Part shown: piece by piece, positions 56,397 to 64,000 of the stretch | Layout of the letters: every line of letters starts with the position of its first letter | How positions within the stretch are numbered: the stretch's first letter is position 1 | Assembly (NCBI RefSeq): GCF_001422665.1 | Contig: NZ_LMLU01000001.1 | Span: 1,576,732 to 1,640,731, forward strand | Origin: Arthrobacter sp. Leaf234 | GTDB lineage: Bacteria > Actinomycetota > Actinomycetes > Actinomycetales > Micrococcaceae | Length of the DNA: 64,000 nucleotides | Direction of reading: 5' to 3' | Position numbers and translations under genes: made by a program | The notes under the pieces: generated by a model | What the model was told of the DNA's origin: nothing | The model's database searches: none | What the model saw: only the letters and a program-made list of their open reading frames with translations

Positions 56397-56520
56397 TCCG
56401 GCGTCCGGGAGGGCGTCGGCCGCCGGAACCCCCGTCGTCGGCGTGTCAGCGGTGGGAGGTGAACCGGTCAGCTGCGGAGGTCGGCAGCACCAGCTGTCGT
56501 CGTCGCGCCCTGTCCATCGT

Positions 56521-56883
56521 CTCCTCCGGTTCGAGGACGCCCCCAGCTTCTGGGTGGACTAAGCGGCGACGATCAGTGCCATCGATCTCAGCCTTCCCGA
56601 CCTTGTGCGCATACTGGGAAACGTCGGTGTCGTCCACGGCTTCTACGACCTCGTCCTGCGCGCGTGGGCGCCGCCGTTCGGCCTCTCCGAGTTCGCGCTC
56701 CGTGTGCCGAGGCTGATCGCCGTCGGCCTGGCCGCGGAGCTGATGGTCGCCATCGGACGGCGGATCGGGAACGAGGGGCGCCGCTCGTCCGAGGAGACAC
56801 TCGGCTACCGCGCGGGGGAGCGCTTCGACGGTACCGGCACCTCGGTGGTCCGATTAGTGCGCGACGGTGTCGCCGGTAGTTGA
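56521..56883 (+). pseudogene. Remnant of a GT39-type (ArnT/PMT-like) membrane glycosyltransferase
   Basis: The 648 nt from 56397 to 57044 hold no intact gene. From 56521 the translation reads LLRFEDAPSFWVD, then TAA at 56560-56562. The same frame continues AATISAIDLSLPDLVRILGN and VVHGFYDLVLRAWAPPFGLSEFALRVPRLIAVGL. This is the first periplasmic loop and TM2 of a GT-C glycosyltransferase, where the sequence normally reads WVDEAA. The stop replaces the catalytic-motif Glu codon (one base from GAA). After about 56785 homology-like sequence stops. The N-terminal TM and most of the C-terminal part are missing, so the gene is dead. Confidence 0.7.
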
Positions 56884-57044
56884 CGATCAGGCTGTTCCGG
56901 CAGCACCATCCGACCGGTTCCGGCCCGAGCCATTGGCCGGATCCGCTCGCCCGGGCGATCATCCACGCCCCGCCATCCGGCTGGGATCGGCGAGGGCGGG
57001 AGCGCGCACCGCCGGGGTGATTCCACCGGCAGGCGAGCGCCCCG

Positions 57045-59117
57045 TCACGATCCGGTGCAGGCGTCCACACGGTAGAGACGGGCGTCGCCCTCTTCAGCCA
57101 CGAGCGAGATGCCGGGGGCACTCTGGTCCTCCAGGGCCCGGAAGCCGATGTAGGGTTCGTCGCCCGGAACGATCTCCTGGTCGCCGAAGTCGAGGGCCCA
57201 GTACGCTCGCTCGCTCTCGATGGCATCACAGACCGCCACATTGAAGCCTGCTTCGTCCCAGTGATCGAGGAGCGCCTGCTCGGCGTCGGTGCGCTCACCG
57301 AAGATATGGGGCGCGATGGTGCGTCGATCGGCGAAGGCATACACGAGGGAGGCGCCGGTCCGGGGGTTGCCGACGATCACGTCCCCGGGCGGCACGAGGT
57401 CGGGGACGCGCTGCAGCAGCGCCAGCTCGTCGGTCGTGAGGAGTGGGGAGTCCTCCTCGAGTGCGAACACCTCCTCCATCCTGTCCTGGACGCCGGCCAG
57501 GGTCCCGCCCTGGGTCCCCAGTCCGAGGACGAGGAGGACCGCCACAGATGCGAGTGGACTGCCCGTCACCGTGGGCACCGCTCCCCGCACCTTTCGGGCG
57601 ATCGACGGGTTCGCACTGCGGATCGCGCCCTCACCCTCGACCGCCTGCGCCTTCCGTGTCCGCCGCAGGAGACCCGTCAACCACTCCGCACCGAGCACAC
57701 TCAGGGGGAGTGTCACGACGGGCAGCAGCGCCGCGAGGCGGAAGCTGTCGTTGTACCAGACGCCGGTCAGGAAGGTCCGGAACCAGCCCAGGCTCCAACT
57801 GGACACGACCATGTAGAGCACGCCCCCGACGACGAACATCATGAGGATCCACCACATGGTGCGGAACTGGCGGGCTGCGACATAGATCCCGGCAACTGTG
57901 AGGATCAGGAGTACCCATGCGGTGGTCGCGCCCATCGGTGCACTTCCGAGCACCTCGCCGATCGCCCGGGCGTTGGACTGGAAAGGTGTCCAGGGGGCGA
58001 AGGCCAACGACGGCCGGACCTTCAGCCATGCCACGAGCGTGATGCCCGCATACACGACGAACAGGACCCCCCAGAGCACCGGGCGTGATCCCTCGCTCTT
58101 CGCGTCCTGGATCTCCCTGACCGCCCGTCCTGCGACGACCGGTCCCGCGAACGCCAGAAGGGCGATCAGCGTGCTGGGATGGGCGAGGGCAAGGCCCGGG
58201 AGGACTGCGGCGGCGAGCAGGCCGGCCGAGATCGACAGCGAGCGGCGGCGGGCGGGGGTCATGCCGAGAGCCTCGACGGCCAGTCCCAGGGCGACCGGCA
58301 GCACGGCGATCGCGGCGTGGTTCGGGTAGAGGACACCGAACGCGACCATCATGTAGGGAAAACCGCTCATGCCGGCGCAGAGGACGCCTGCAGCGAGCAG
58401 GGGGATGGGCCGGTAGCCCACGATCCGGCTGATCAGGAATACGCAGGAGAGGGGCCAGACCAGGGCTCCCAGGGCGATGGTGCCCACATTGACGGCGACA
58501 GGGACAGCCGTACCGGTCATCATGACCACGAGTGCCATGAGATCGTGCATGGCGGCGGGGTAGAAGGCCTGCGATCCCTCGGTCAGGTTCCCGAGAGTCA
58601 GCGCTGAGCCGTTCTGGGTTTCTGCGATGTGCCGGATCGCATTCAGGTGGTACACGTTGTCGAACGTCTGCGAGAAGTTCCCGGGTGCGTCGAACGCTGC
58701 GATGTATCTGGTGCCGATGATGGCTGCGGGGAAGGCGATGGCGACCGGGACGAGCATCCGCACGACCCAGGCCGGGAGGCTCTCCCTCGGCAACGGCTGG
58801 TTGTCGACGAGGGCCACGTCCCCGTAGCGGCGGACCGATGCGAAGCCGGCGGCGCCCTTCGTGAGCAGGATTCGGCGCGCCAGCAGCACCGCTGCGGCCA
58901 GGCACACCGAGAAGACCAGGTAGGACACAGGGTTGTAGGCCACGCCGATGAACGGCAGCACGACGGCGAGGCATGAGCCGATGGACATCGATATCGGAGC
59001 GGACAGGGCGGCCAGACTGAGCCTCCTGACGCCGGCTGCCGCCAGGACGAGGAGTCCCGGCCCGAAGAAGACGAGCAGCGTGCTCGCGAAGGCAGGGGCA
59101 GTGGCCCACCAGCTCAT
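57045..59117 (-). CDS. DUF6541-family multi-spanning membrane protein (possible GT-C-like)
   Basis: 690 residues with about 12-14 TM segments and a C-terminal extracytoplasmic domain (about 570-690: LLTTDELALLQRVPDLVPPGDVIVGNPRTGASLVYAF). It matches the DUF6541 type, often found with cell-surface glycan genes. The segment IAAFDAPGNFSQTFDNVYHLNAIRHI after the third or fourth TM could be an acceptor loop of a GT-C-like enzyme, but a catalytic motif is not clear. ATG 59117 has GAGGAG upstream. It is encoded opposite to the neighbouring glycosyltransferases. Confidence 0.78.
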   Translation of the reverse strand: MSWWATAPAFASTLLVFFGPGLLVLAAAGVRRLSLAALSAPISMSIGSCLAVVLPFIGVAYNPVSYLVFSVCLAAAVLLARRILLTKGAAGFASVRRYGDVALVDNQPLPRESLPAWVVRMLVPVAIAFPAAIIGTRYIAAFDAPGNFSQTFDNVYHLNAIRHIAETQNGSALTLGNLTEGSQAFYPAAMHDLMALVVMMTGTAVPVAVNVGTIALGALVWPLSCVFLISRIVGYRPIPLLAAGVLCAGMSGFPYMMVAFGVLYPNHAAIAVLPVALGLAVEALGMTPARRRSLSISAGLLAAAVLPGLALAHPSTLIALLAFAGPVVAGRAVREIQDAKSEGSRPVLWGVLFVVYAGITLVAWLKVRPSLAFAPWTPFQSNARAIGEVLGSAPMGATTAWVLLILTVAGIYVAARQFRTMWWILMMFVVGGVLYMVVSSWSLGWFRTFLTGVWYNDSFRLAALLPVVTLPLSVLGAEWLTGLLRRTRKAQAVEGEGAIRSANPSIARKVRGAVPTVTGSPLASVAVLLVLGLGTQGGTLAGVQDRMEEVFALEEDSPLLTTDELALLQRVPDLVPPGDVIVGNPRTGASLVYAFADRRTIAPHIFGERTDAEQALLDHWDEAGFNVAVCDAIESERAYWALDFGDQEIVPGDEPYIGFRALEDQSAPGISLVAEEGDARLYRVDACTGS

Positions 59118-59297
59118 ATGGTCATTCTCCTCGTCGTGGTTCGGCGGGCCGCGGCCGGAGGATTCAGCGCCGGTCCTGCGACGGTGTCATCGCCCTCCGT
59201 GGCCCTTCCGAGCCGGGACATCCGGTGGCTTGCTCGAGGTGCACCAGACCATGATCGGCGGCTCCCGCGGGGTCAGCACCGGGGTCGCAACGCCTAT

Positions 59298-59306
59298 TGC
59301 TATGAT
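59298..59306 (+). promoter_or_regulatory. Extended -10 promoter giving a leaderless GT2 transcript
   Basis: TGC-TATGAT: the TGN extension plus hexamer TATGAT, 8 nt before ATG 59315. Transcription would begin about at the start codon. No SD is visible and no clear -35 hexamer is present. Confidence 0.6.
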
Positions 59307-59314
59307 TGCACATC

Positions 59315-60088
59315 ATGGGTAACAGACCGCCTTCCGGCATCCTGATCGTCATGCCTGCCTGGAATGAAGCAGAGGCGATCGGCGACACCATCAGGGACAT
59401 CAAGCGGGTGGAACCCGATATGGACATCCTCGTGGTCGATGACGGATCACGGGACGACACGGCGAGGATCGCAGAAGACGCCGGAGCCGTGGTGCTGAGG
59501 CTTCCCTTCAATCTCGGAGTCGGCGGCGCCATGCGCACCGGTTTCAAGTACGCGCTGCGCAACGGCTACTCGGGTGTGATCCAGGTCGATTCGGACGGCC
59601 AGCACATGCCGGAGGACATCGCGAAGGTGCTGCAGGGGCTGGAGTCGGCCGACATCTCGATCGGAGCGAGGTTCGCGGGCAAGGGGGAGTACCAGGCCAA
59701 GGGACCGCGGCGCTGGGCGATGTCCCTGCTGGCCCGGGTCATCTCCCGCGTGGCCGGTACCAGGCTGACCGATGTCACCTCGGGTTTCCGCGCTGTGAAT
59801 CGGCGGGGGCTGCACCAGTACATCGAGCACTTCCCGGCGGAGTACCTGGGAGACACGATCGATTCCCTCGTCGTCGCCCTGAAGTCGGGCTGTACCGTGA
59901 CCCAGGTGCCCGTCGAGATGAGGGTGCGCCAGGCCGGTACTCCCAGCCAGAGCCCGTGGAAGGCCTCGATCTACCTTGCGCGCTCGGGCCTGGTCCTCTG
60001 CTTCGCCCTCGCCCGCAGGAGAACCATGCGTGACTACCAAGCTCCCTCGACCGGGGACATAGCAGGAGAAGGACCCGTACCAGCATGA
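59315..60088 (+). CDS. GT2 family glycosyltransferase (polyprenyl-phosphate sugar synthase-like)
   Basis: GT-A glycosyltransferase of the dolichyl-phosphate mannose/glucose synthase type. The N-terminal ILIVMPAWNEAEAIGDTI, DILVVDDGSRDDT, NLGVGGAMRTG and metal-binding QVDSDGQHMPED are all intact. The C-terminal segment has one weakly hydrophobic stretch (IYLARSGLVLCFALARR). It likely loads a sugar on a polyprenyl phosphate for the surface polymer. ATG 59315 is chosen over TTG 59306 because the -10 element overlaps the latter; the mRNA is probably leaderless. The stop overlaps the DUF2304 start by 4 nt. Confidence 0.88.
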   Translation: MGNRPPSGILIVMPAWNEAEAIGDTIRDIKRVEPDMDILVVDDGSRDDTARIAEDAGAVVLRLPFNLGVGGAMRTGFKYALRNGYSGVIQVDSDGQHMPEDIAKVLQGLESADISIGARFAGKGEYQAKGPRRWAMSLLARVISRVAGTRLTDVTSGFRAVNRRGLHQYIEHFPAEYLGDTIDSLVVALKSGCTVTQVPVEMRVRQAGTPSQSPWKASIYLARSGLVLCFALARRRTMRDYQAPSTGDIAGEGPVPA

Positions 60089-60492
60089 GCGTGGCATTCT
60101 CACTCTTCTCATCGATCCTCATCGTCGCCGTCGTCCTCATGATGCTGCGCAACGGCAAACTCCGTGAGAAGTATGCGATCCTCTGGCTCGTCATCGGCTC
60201 CCTCACGATCGTCCTGGCGCTGTTCCCCAGCCTCCTGGAATTCGCTGCTGACGCGGTGGGCGTGATCGTGCCGTCCAACCTGCTCTTCGCACTGTCCATC
60301 CTCCTGCTCGTGGGAGTCTCCCTGCACGTGTCACGCGAGCTGACGATCCTCGAGGACGAAACACGGATCCTCGCCGAAGAAGTGTCGATCCTCCGGGCGG
60401 CAGTAGAGCGGCTGAACGACCCCAAAGCCACCCCTGTCCCCGGGCACGGGGCCGACAACCCGATGAACTTTGACCAGCAGAGGAAAGATTGA
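60085..60492 (+). CDS. DUF2304 membrane protein
   Basis: 135 residues with three hydrophobic segments (about 4-20, 30-50 and 62-82), then a coiled-coil-like tail (LTILEDETRILAEEVSILRAAVERL). DUF2304 proteins are often encoded beside polyprenyl-phosphate glycosyltransferases and may anchor or regulate them. ATG overlaps the preceding GT2 stop (ATGA), and its own stop overlaps the next ATG (TGATG), so three genes are translationally coupled. Confidence 0.85.
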   Translation: MSVAFSLFSSILIVAVVLMMLRNGKLREKYAILWLVIGSLTIVLALFPSLLEFAADAVGVIVPSNLLFALSILLLVGVSLHVSRELTILEDETRILAEEVSILRAAVERLNDPKATPVPGHGADNPMNFDQQRKD

Positions 60493-61388
60493 TGACTATA
60501 GACGTGATGTTCCCCTACTACGGGGACGTGGCGATGATGAAGGCGGCCGTCCGGTCCGTCCTGGACCAGGACCACCGGGACTTCGTGCTCACCATCGTGG
60601 ATGACGGATTTCCCGACGATTCGCTGCCGGCCTACTTCAAGGACCTGACGGACACGGACGAACGCGTCCGGTACTTCAGGAACGAGGTGAACCTCGGTGC
60701 GAATGCGAACTACCGGAAGTGCCTGTCGCTCATCGAGCACGACTACGTCGTGATCATGGGCGCGGACGACCTGATGCTCCCCAATTACCTCTCGGTGGTG
60801 CACGAGGGTTTCTCGCGCCAATCCGTGGACATCATCCAGCCGGGCGTGGACGTCATCGACGAGAACGGGACCATCTACCAGCCGGTCGGCGACCGCGTGA
60901 AGAGCTACCTCCGGCGCCGGCTCGTGGGGGAGAGCGCGAGCGCTGTCGTAGCAGGGGAACCGCTGGCCGCCAGCCTTCTCACGGGTGACTGGCTGTACTT
61001 CCCTTCCCTTGCGTGGCGCTCGACGGCCATCACGCGGCACAGTTTCAGGGAGCAGTACGACGTGGTGCAGGACCTTGCACTTGCCACCGACATCATCATG
61101 TCGGGCGGGAAGATGCTCGTCCTGGCGGAGACCTGCTTCCAGTACAGGCGCCACCGTGAGTCGGATTCCTCCGTGCGTGCGCTCGACGGTCGGCGCTTCG
61201 CCGAGGAGCGCGCTTTCTTCGACGAGTGCGTGAGGGACTTCCAGCGGCTCGGCTGGAACCGTGCAGCGACGGCTGCGAGCCGTCACGCGTCGTCGCGGCT
61301 CCACGCGCTGACCCTCCTGCCTCAGGTGGCCCGGCGCCGGATGTGGGGTGGCCTGCGTAAGCTGACCGCCCACGCCCTCACCAGATAG
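60492..61388 (+). CDS. GT2 family glycosyltransferase
   Basis: GT-A fold transferase of 298 residues. Sequence marks: IDVMFPYYGDVAMMKAAVRSVL, FVLTIVDDGFPDDS, NLGANANYRKCL, and a metal-binding GADDLMLPNYL (ADD in place of DXD). The C-terminal ETCFQYRRHRESDSS region is typical of WcaA-like enzymes. Donor and acceptor are unknown. ATG 60492 follows GAGGAAAG; a TTG 3 nt earlier is less likely. It is followed 2 nt later by the flippase gene. Confidence 0.87.
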   Translation: MTIDVMFPYYGDVAMMKAAVRSVLDQDHRDFVLTIVDDGFPDDSLPAYFKDLTDTDERVRYFRNEVNLGANANYRKCLSLIEHDYVVIMGADDLMLPNYLSVVHEGFSRQSVDIIQPGVDVIDENGTIYQPVGDRVKSYLRRRLVGESASAVVAGEPLAASLLTGDWLYFPSLAWRSTAITRHSFREQYDVVQDLALATDIIMSGGKMLVLAETCFQYRRHRESDSSVRALDGRRFAEERAFFDECVRDFQRLGWNRAATAASRHASSRLHALTLLPQVARRRMWGGLRKLTAHALTR

Positions 61389-61390
61389 CG

Positions 61391-62818
61391 GTGTCCAGCG
61401 GGTCCGCAGCACCGCAGCCCGAGCAGGCCCGCCCGACCGTTTCCGGTACCTGGTACCTCGTCGGGTCGCTCCTGCAGGGGCTGGGCCTGCTGCTCATCCA
61501 GCCCTTCGCGATCCGTATCCTCGACGACCGGCAGTGGGGAATCGTGTCCACCTCGGTCGTCACGATCCAGGTGCTGGTGGTACTCATCTCGGCCGGCCTG
61601 CCGCTGGCGATCACGAACATCTGGTTCGCGCGGGAGCGCGGACAGGATCGGTCGCGTGCCATGTACGGATTCATGGTCCTCGCCTCGGCCGCCCTGGCAG
61701 TCGCCGTCGTCCTGTGCCTCCTCCTCCTCGGTGCTTTCGGGTCGGGTGGACCGGCCCCGAGCACGGTGCTCGCGGTGATCAGCGTCGGGGTGCTCGGGTC
61801 CGTCCTGGGTGCGCAGGCCGTCCTGAGGGCGCAGAACAGGCCCGGGCGCTTCGTGCTCCTGAGCATCGGCTCGTCCGTTCTGGCGAACCTGCTGGGCCTG
61901 GTGGGCCTGATCCTCGTCGCGCCCACCGCTGAGGTCTACCTGGGCGCCTACACCCTCGCCGTCGTCCTCACGGGTGCCGCGGCACTCGTCCTCGCCCGGC
62001 CGCGCCTGCCCTGGAGGGTTGCCGGTTCCAGTAGAGAGTCGATCAGGATCGCCGGCCCGCTGCTCCCGCACACGGGCGCGCTCATGCTGCTCACCCAAGG
62101 GTCCGTCCTGATCCTCGCCTATGCCGCGACCGTCGAGGACGCCGGCAGGTTCGGAGCCGTCCTCATCTTCGCGCTGGGGCCGATCACGATCCTGAACGCG
62201 CTGAACAATGCCTGGTCGACGCGCATGATGTCCGCGGCGCGCGGCGAGCTGGTGGCAGCCACGCGACGCGTGTCCGTCGAAGCCATCGCCTGGTCGACGG
62301 GAGTCGGACTGCTCGCCTCCTCCGGGGCGGTGGTCGGGTCCACCATCCTGTCCACCGAACCCGAGATCGTCCGGCCGATCGCTGCTGCCCTCCCGTTGGT
62401 GTCCATCGGGTACGCATTGTTCCTCGTGACCTCGAACCTCCTGTACATCGACGACCGCACCAGGCGCCTCGCCCTCGTGACACCCGGCGTCCTGGTGGCG
62501 ATCGCCCTGCTGGCCCTCTGGCCCGCGTCACGATCGGAGGTCGTGGTCGTCGCGATGGTGCAGGTGCTCGGGTTCGTGGCCCTCGGACTGCTGACGTACG
62601 CGCTCGTCCGCAGGTCCGACGCGGGCCGGAGTCTTCCGCTCCCCTCCTTCGGCGGTGCCTTCGGGGTCCACGTGGTCGTCGTCCTCCTGCTCGGTCTGGT
62701 GCCGTTCGGCGTCGTGGCCGGCATGGTCCAGGCGGCAGTCGTCGCCGCACTCCTGGCGGGGGCGCTGTTCCTCGCACGGTCCCGACGCACCGCAGACAGA
62801 GCGACGTCGAGTTCCTGA
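61391..62818 (+). CDS. Wzx-like polysaccharide flippase (MOP superfamily)
   Basis: 475 residues with about 12-14 TM segments and few charged loops, matching oligosaccharide flippases that move lipid-linked repeat units across the membrane. Typical features are the first TM pair (GTWYLVGSLLQGLGLLLIQPFAIRIL) and the central break near residue 215 (SIRIAGPLLPHTGALMLLTQGSVLIL). GTG 61391 has no clear SD, but is 2 nt after the GT2 stop, so translation is probably coupled. Together with the Wzm/Wzt exporter this implies two separate export routes in the locus. Confidence 0.85.
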   Translation: MSSGSAAPQPEQARPTVSGTWYLVGSLLQGLGLLLIQPFAIRILDDRQWGIVSTSVVTIQVLVVLISAGLPLAITNIWFARERGQDRSRAMYGFMVLASAALAVAVVLCLLLLGAFGSGGPAPSTVLAVISVGVLGSVLGAQAVLRAQNRPGRFVLLSIGSSVLANLLGLVGLILVAPTAEVYLGAYTLAVVLTGAAALVLARPRLPWRVAGSSRESIRIAGPLLPHTGALMLLTQGSVLILAYAATVEDAGRFGAVLIFALGPITILNALNNAWSTRMMSAARGELVAATRRVSVEAIAWSTGVGLLASSGAVVGSTILSTEPEIVRPIAAALPLVSIGYALFLVTSNLLYIDDRTRRLALVTPGVLVAIALLALWPASRSEVVVVAMVQVLGFVALGLLTYALVRRSDAGRSLPLPSFGGAFGVHVVVVLLLGLVPFGVVAGMVQAAVVAALLAGALFLARSRRTADRATSSS

Positions 62819-62833
62819 GCTGCGGGCTCAGGA
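62813..62833. terminator. Bidirectional hairpin over convergent stops
   Basis: An 8-bp inverted repeat TCCTGAGC / GCTCAGGA with a 5-nt loop spans the flippase stop (62818) and the acyltransferase stop (62828). Confidence 0.55.
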
Positions 62834-64000
62834 GCCGGCGGCCGCGAACCTCTGCGCGAAGTCGGGGATGAGTGAGCGGACGTAGCTCCTCGCCACATGG
62901 TCCTTGTCGAAATAGACGTGGAGTCCACCGATCGCGGCGTAGCAGGTATCGTCCGGGCAGAAGCGGTCGGACAGATCGATGACCCGGATGTCCGGTCGCT
63001 CGAGCGACCGTGCCGCCTCGGCGGCAGGGTCTGCCGGGAGCGCCTGGCTCTTCGCATTCGCGCAGTCGAGCGGTGATTCCTCGTTGCGGGCCATGCACTC
63101 GGGCGTCGAACGTTCCAGGGTCAGCGGTGTGTCCCTGATGACGAAGACCTCCGTCCCCTGGTCGGCCCAGGGGCCTACCCGATCCGAGAACGCGGTCCTG
63201 TACTGCTCGGCCTGGGACCGTCCGGTCCCGTCGTCGATCTCCTCGCCGACCGAGAAGGAGGAGAGGAAGACCAGGTCCGGTGCGTCGGCGAGGACGCGAT
63301 CGGAGACGTCGGCGCTCCAGTCGAGGCATTTCTTCTGCACCGTCCCACCGGTGGCCGCCCCCATGAATGCCGATCGCTTCACGTCGACATACGGGCAGCC
63401 TCCCACGAGACTGACGTTGAGTGTCCAGTTGTTCTCGCGTGCGAGCGGCAGGATTGCCGCCTTCCACTGCTCCGCGTGGGAATCGCCGATCAGCCAGACC
63501 GTCTCGCTGTCGTCCTGTCCCTCGGAGAAGTCGCACAGCGTCAGGAGCTTCTGGTCGCCCAGCATGATGGGATCGGGATGGGTGGCACATCCCTCCGCGT
63601 CGAACCAGGGCGCCTCGCCTTCGCCGACGTTCGTCACCGCGGGCGGTCCGAACGGATCCGCGCAGGCGGAGGACGACAGGCTCTTGGCGCCGAAGCACTC
63701 GTCGCCCGAGAGCGCGTCGAGACGCTGCGCCTCCTCTGCCTGGGCGAGGGTCGCAGCCGCTACAGCACCCGCGCACGCCACGAGGACGAGGACAGTAGCC
63801 ACGGCGGTCATGCCCAGCACCCTTCTCGGTGTCGCTCCCGGGAGCAGCCGGGAGCGGCCCGGGTCTTCGACGTACTTCTTCGTCAGTCCCGCCAGCACGA
63901 CCGACAGCAGGAGGGCCCCGAGAAGATCGACCGCACCCAGAGTGCGACCCATGATCGACGGCAGCAGGATGATGACCGGCCAGTGCCAGAGATAGAGCGA
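62828..64000 (-). CDS. Acyltransferase-3 / SGNH-domain protein (5' part outside window)
   Basis: C-terminal part of an OatA-like O-acyltransferase; the frame is open to the window edge, where it reads SLYLWHWPVIILL, the late acyltransferase-3 motif. Two last TM segments follow (LLGALLLSVVLAGL and VATVLVLVACAGAVAAA). The SGNH domain has VWLIGDSHAEQW (Ser nucleophile) and a C-terminal DKDHVARSYV with Asp/His. It is closely similar in plan to the protein at 48264-50315, marking both flanks of the glycan locus. The ATG at 63952 is internal. Confidence 0.9.
   Translation of the reverse strand, partial: SLYLWHWPVIILLPSIMGRTLGAVDLLGALLLSVVLAGLTKKYVEDPGRSRLLPGATPRRVLGMTAVATVLVLVACAGAVAAATLAQAEEAQRLDALSGDECFGAKSLSSSACADPFGPPAVTNVGEGEAPWFDAEGCATHPDPIMLGDQKLLTLCDFSEGQDDSETVWLIGDSHAEQWKAAILPLARENNWTLNVSLVGGCPYVDVKRSAFMGAATGGTVQKKCLDWSADVSDRVLADAPDLVFLSSFSVGEEIDDGTGRSQAEQYRTAFSDRVGPWADQGTEVFVIRDTPLTLERSTPECMARNEESPLDCANAKSQALPADPAAEAARSLERPDIRVIDLSDRFCPDDTCYAAIGGLHVYFDKDHVARSYVRSLIPDFAQRFAAAGS

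Noticed and set aside
56588-57340. Minus-strand open frame of 250 codons across the GT39 remnant
   Set aside because: It runs into the end of the DUF6541 gene in another frame, is Arg/Ser/Pro-rich and has no SD or domain.

Overview
The window is a high-GC stretch of chromosome from an actinobacterium, most likely a Micrococcales/Micrococcaceae (Arthrobacter-like) organism. This is inferred from gene content: a WhiB1-type Wbl protein, the MtrA-MtrB-LpqB cassette, a SigK/RskA pair, a 1,600-residue NAD-glutamate dehydrogenase, a PdtaS histidine kinase, SecA1 and a long HPF. No rRNA, tRNA, CRISPR array, insertion sequence or prophage was recognised, and the DNA looks like core chromosome up to about 48 kb.

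Layout. 0-4 kb: end of an HtrA-like protease, etfBA and a PIG-L deacetylase, closed by a bidirectional terminator. 4-10.2 kb (minus): RskA/SigK, a SAM methyltransferase, TrmL, a J-domain protein, and a RibD-C reductase coupled to a divergent DHPS. 10.2-14 kb (plus): cysteine desulfurase, mnmA, chorismate mutase and a MetE-like protein. 14-21 kb (minus): a DUF4166 protein, then a tightly overlapping DUF4129-DUF4350-MoxR-DUF58 cluster behind a multi-spanning membrane protein. 21.2-25.6 kb: mtrA-mtrB-lpqB. 25.6-31.8 kb: ComF, HPF, a YcaQ/AlkX-like glycosylase and SecA. 31.8-36.4 kb: a cluster of poorly characterised actinobacterial genes (Rv3235-like, LysM membrane protein, unknown soluble protein, BldC/excisionase-type HTH, SAF/CpaB-like, CpaE-like ATPase). 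36.5-43.3 kb: NAD-GDH, PdtaS, WhiB1. 43.5-48.1 kb: a small membrane protein and an orphan FHA-FtsK ATPase of the EssC/EccC type.

48.2 kb to the end is a cell-surface glycan locus. Two acyltransferase-3/SGNH proteins lie at its ends. Between them are UDP-galactopyranose mutase, a GlfT2-like galactofuranosyltransferase, a Wzm/Wzt ABC exporter, an orphan siderophore-type binding lipoprotein, a decayed GT39 gene, a DUF6541 membrane protein, two GT2 glycosyltransferases, a DUF2304 protein and a Wzx-like flippase. Together they suggest synthesis, export and O-acylation of a galactofuranose-containing polymer.

The most interesting signals are regulatory. Arrays of (G/A)TTTG direct repeats phased at exactly 10 bp lie in both divergent promoter regions of the 32-36 kb cluster, which itself encodes a BldC-like HTH protein. 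A near-consensus CRP/GlxR box lies in the whiB1 leader. An SD-ATG sits one base out of frame at the mtrB start. A leaderless extended -10 promoter drives the GT2 operon. A single nonsense codon falls in the catalytic motif of the GT39 remnant. Many antisense open frames exist because of the GC content and were not annotated.
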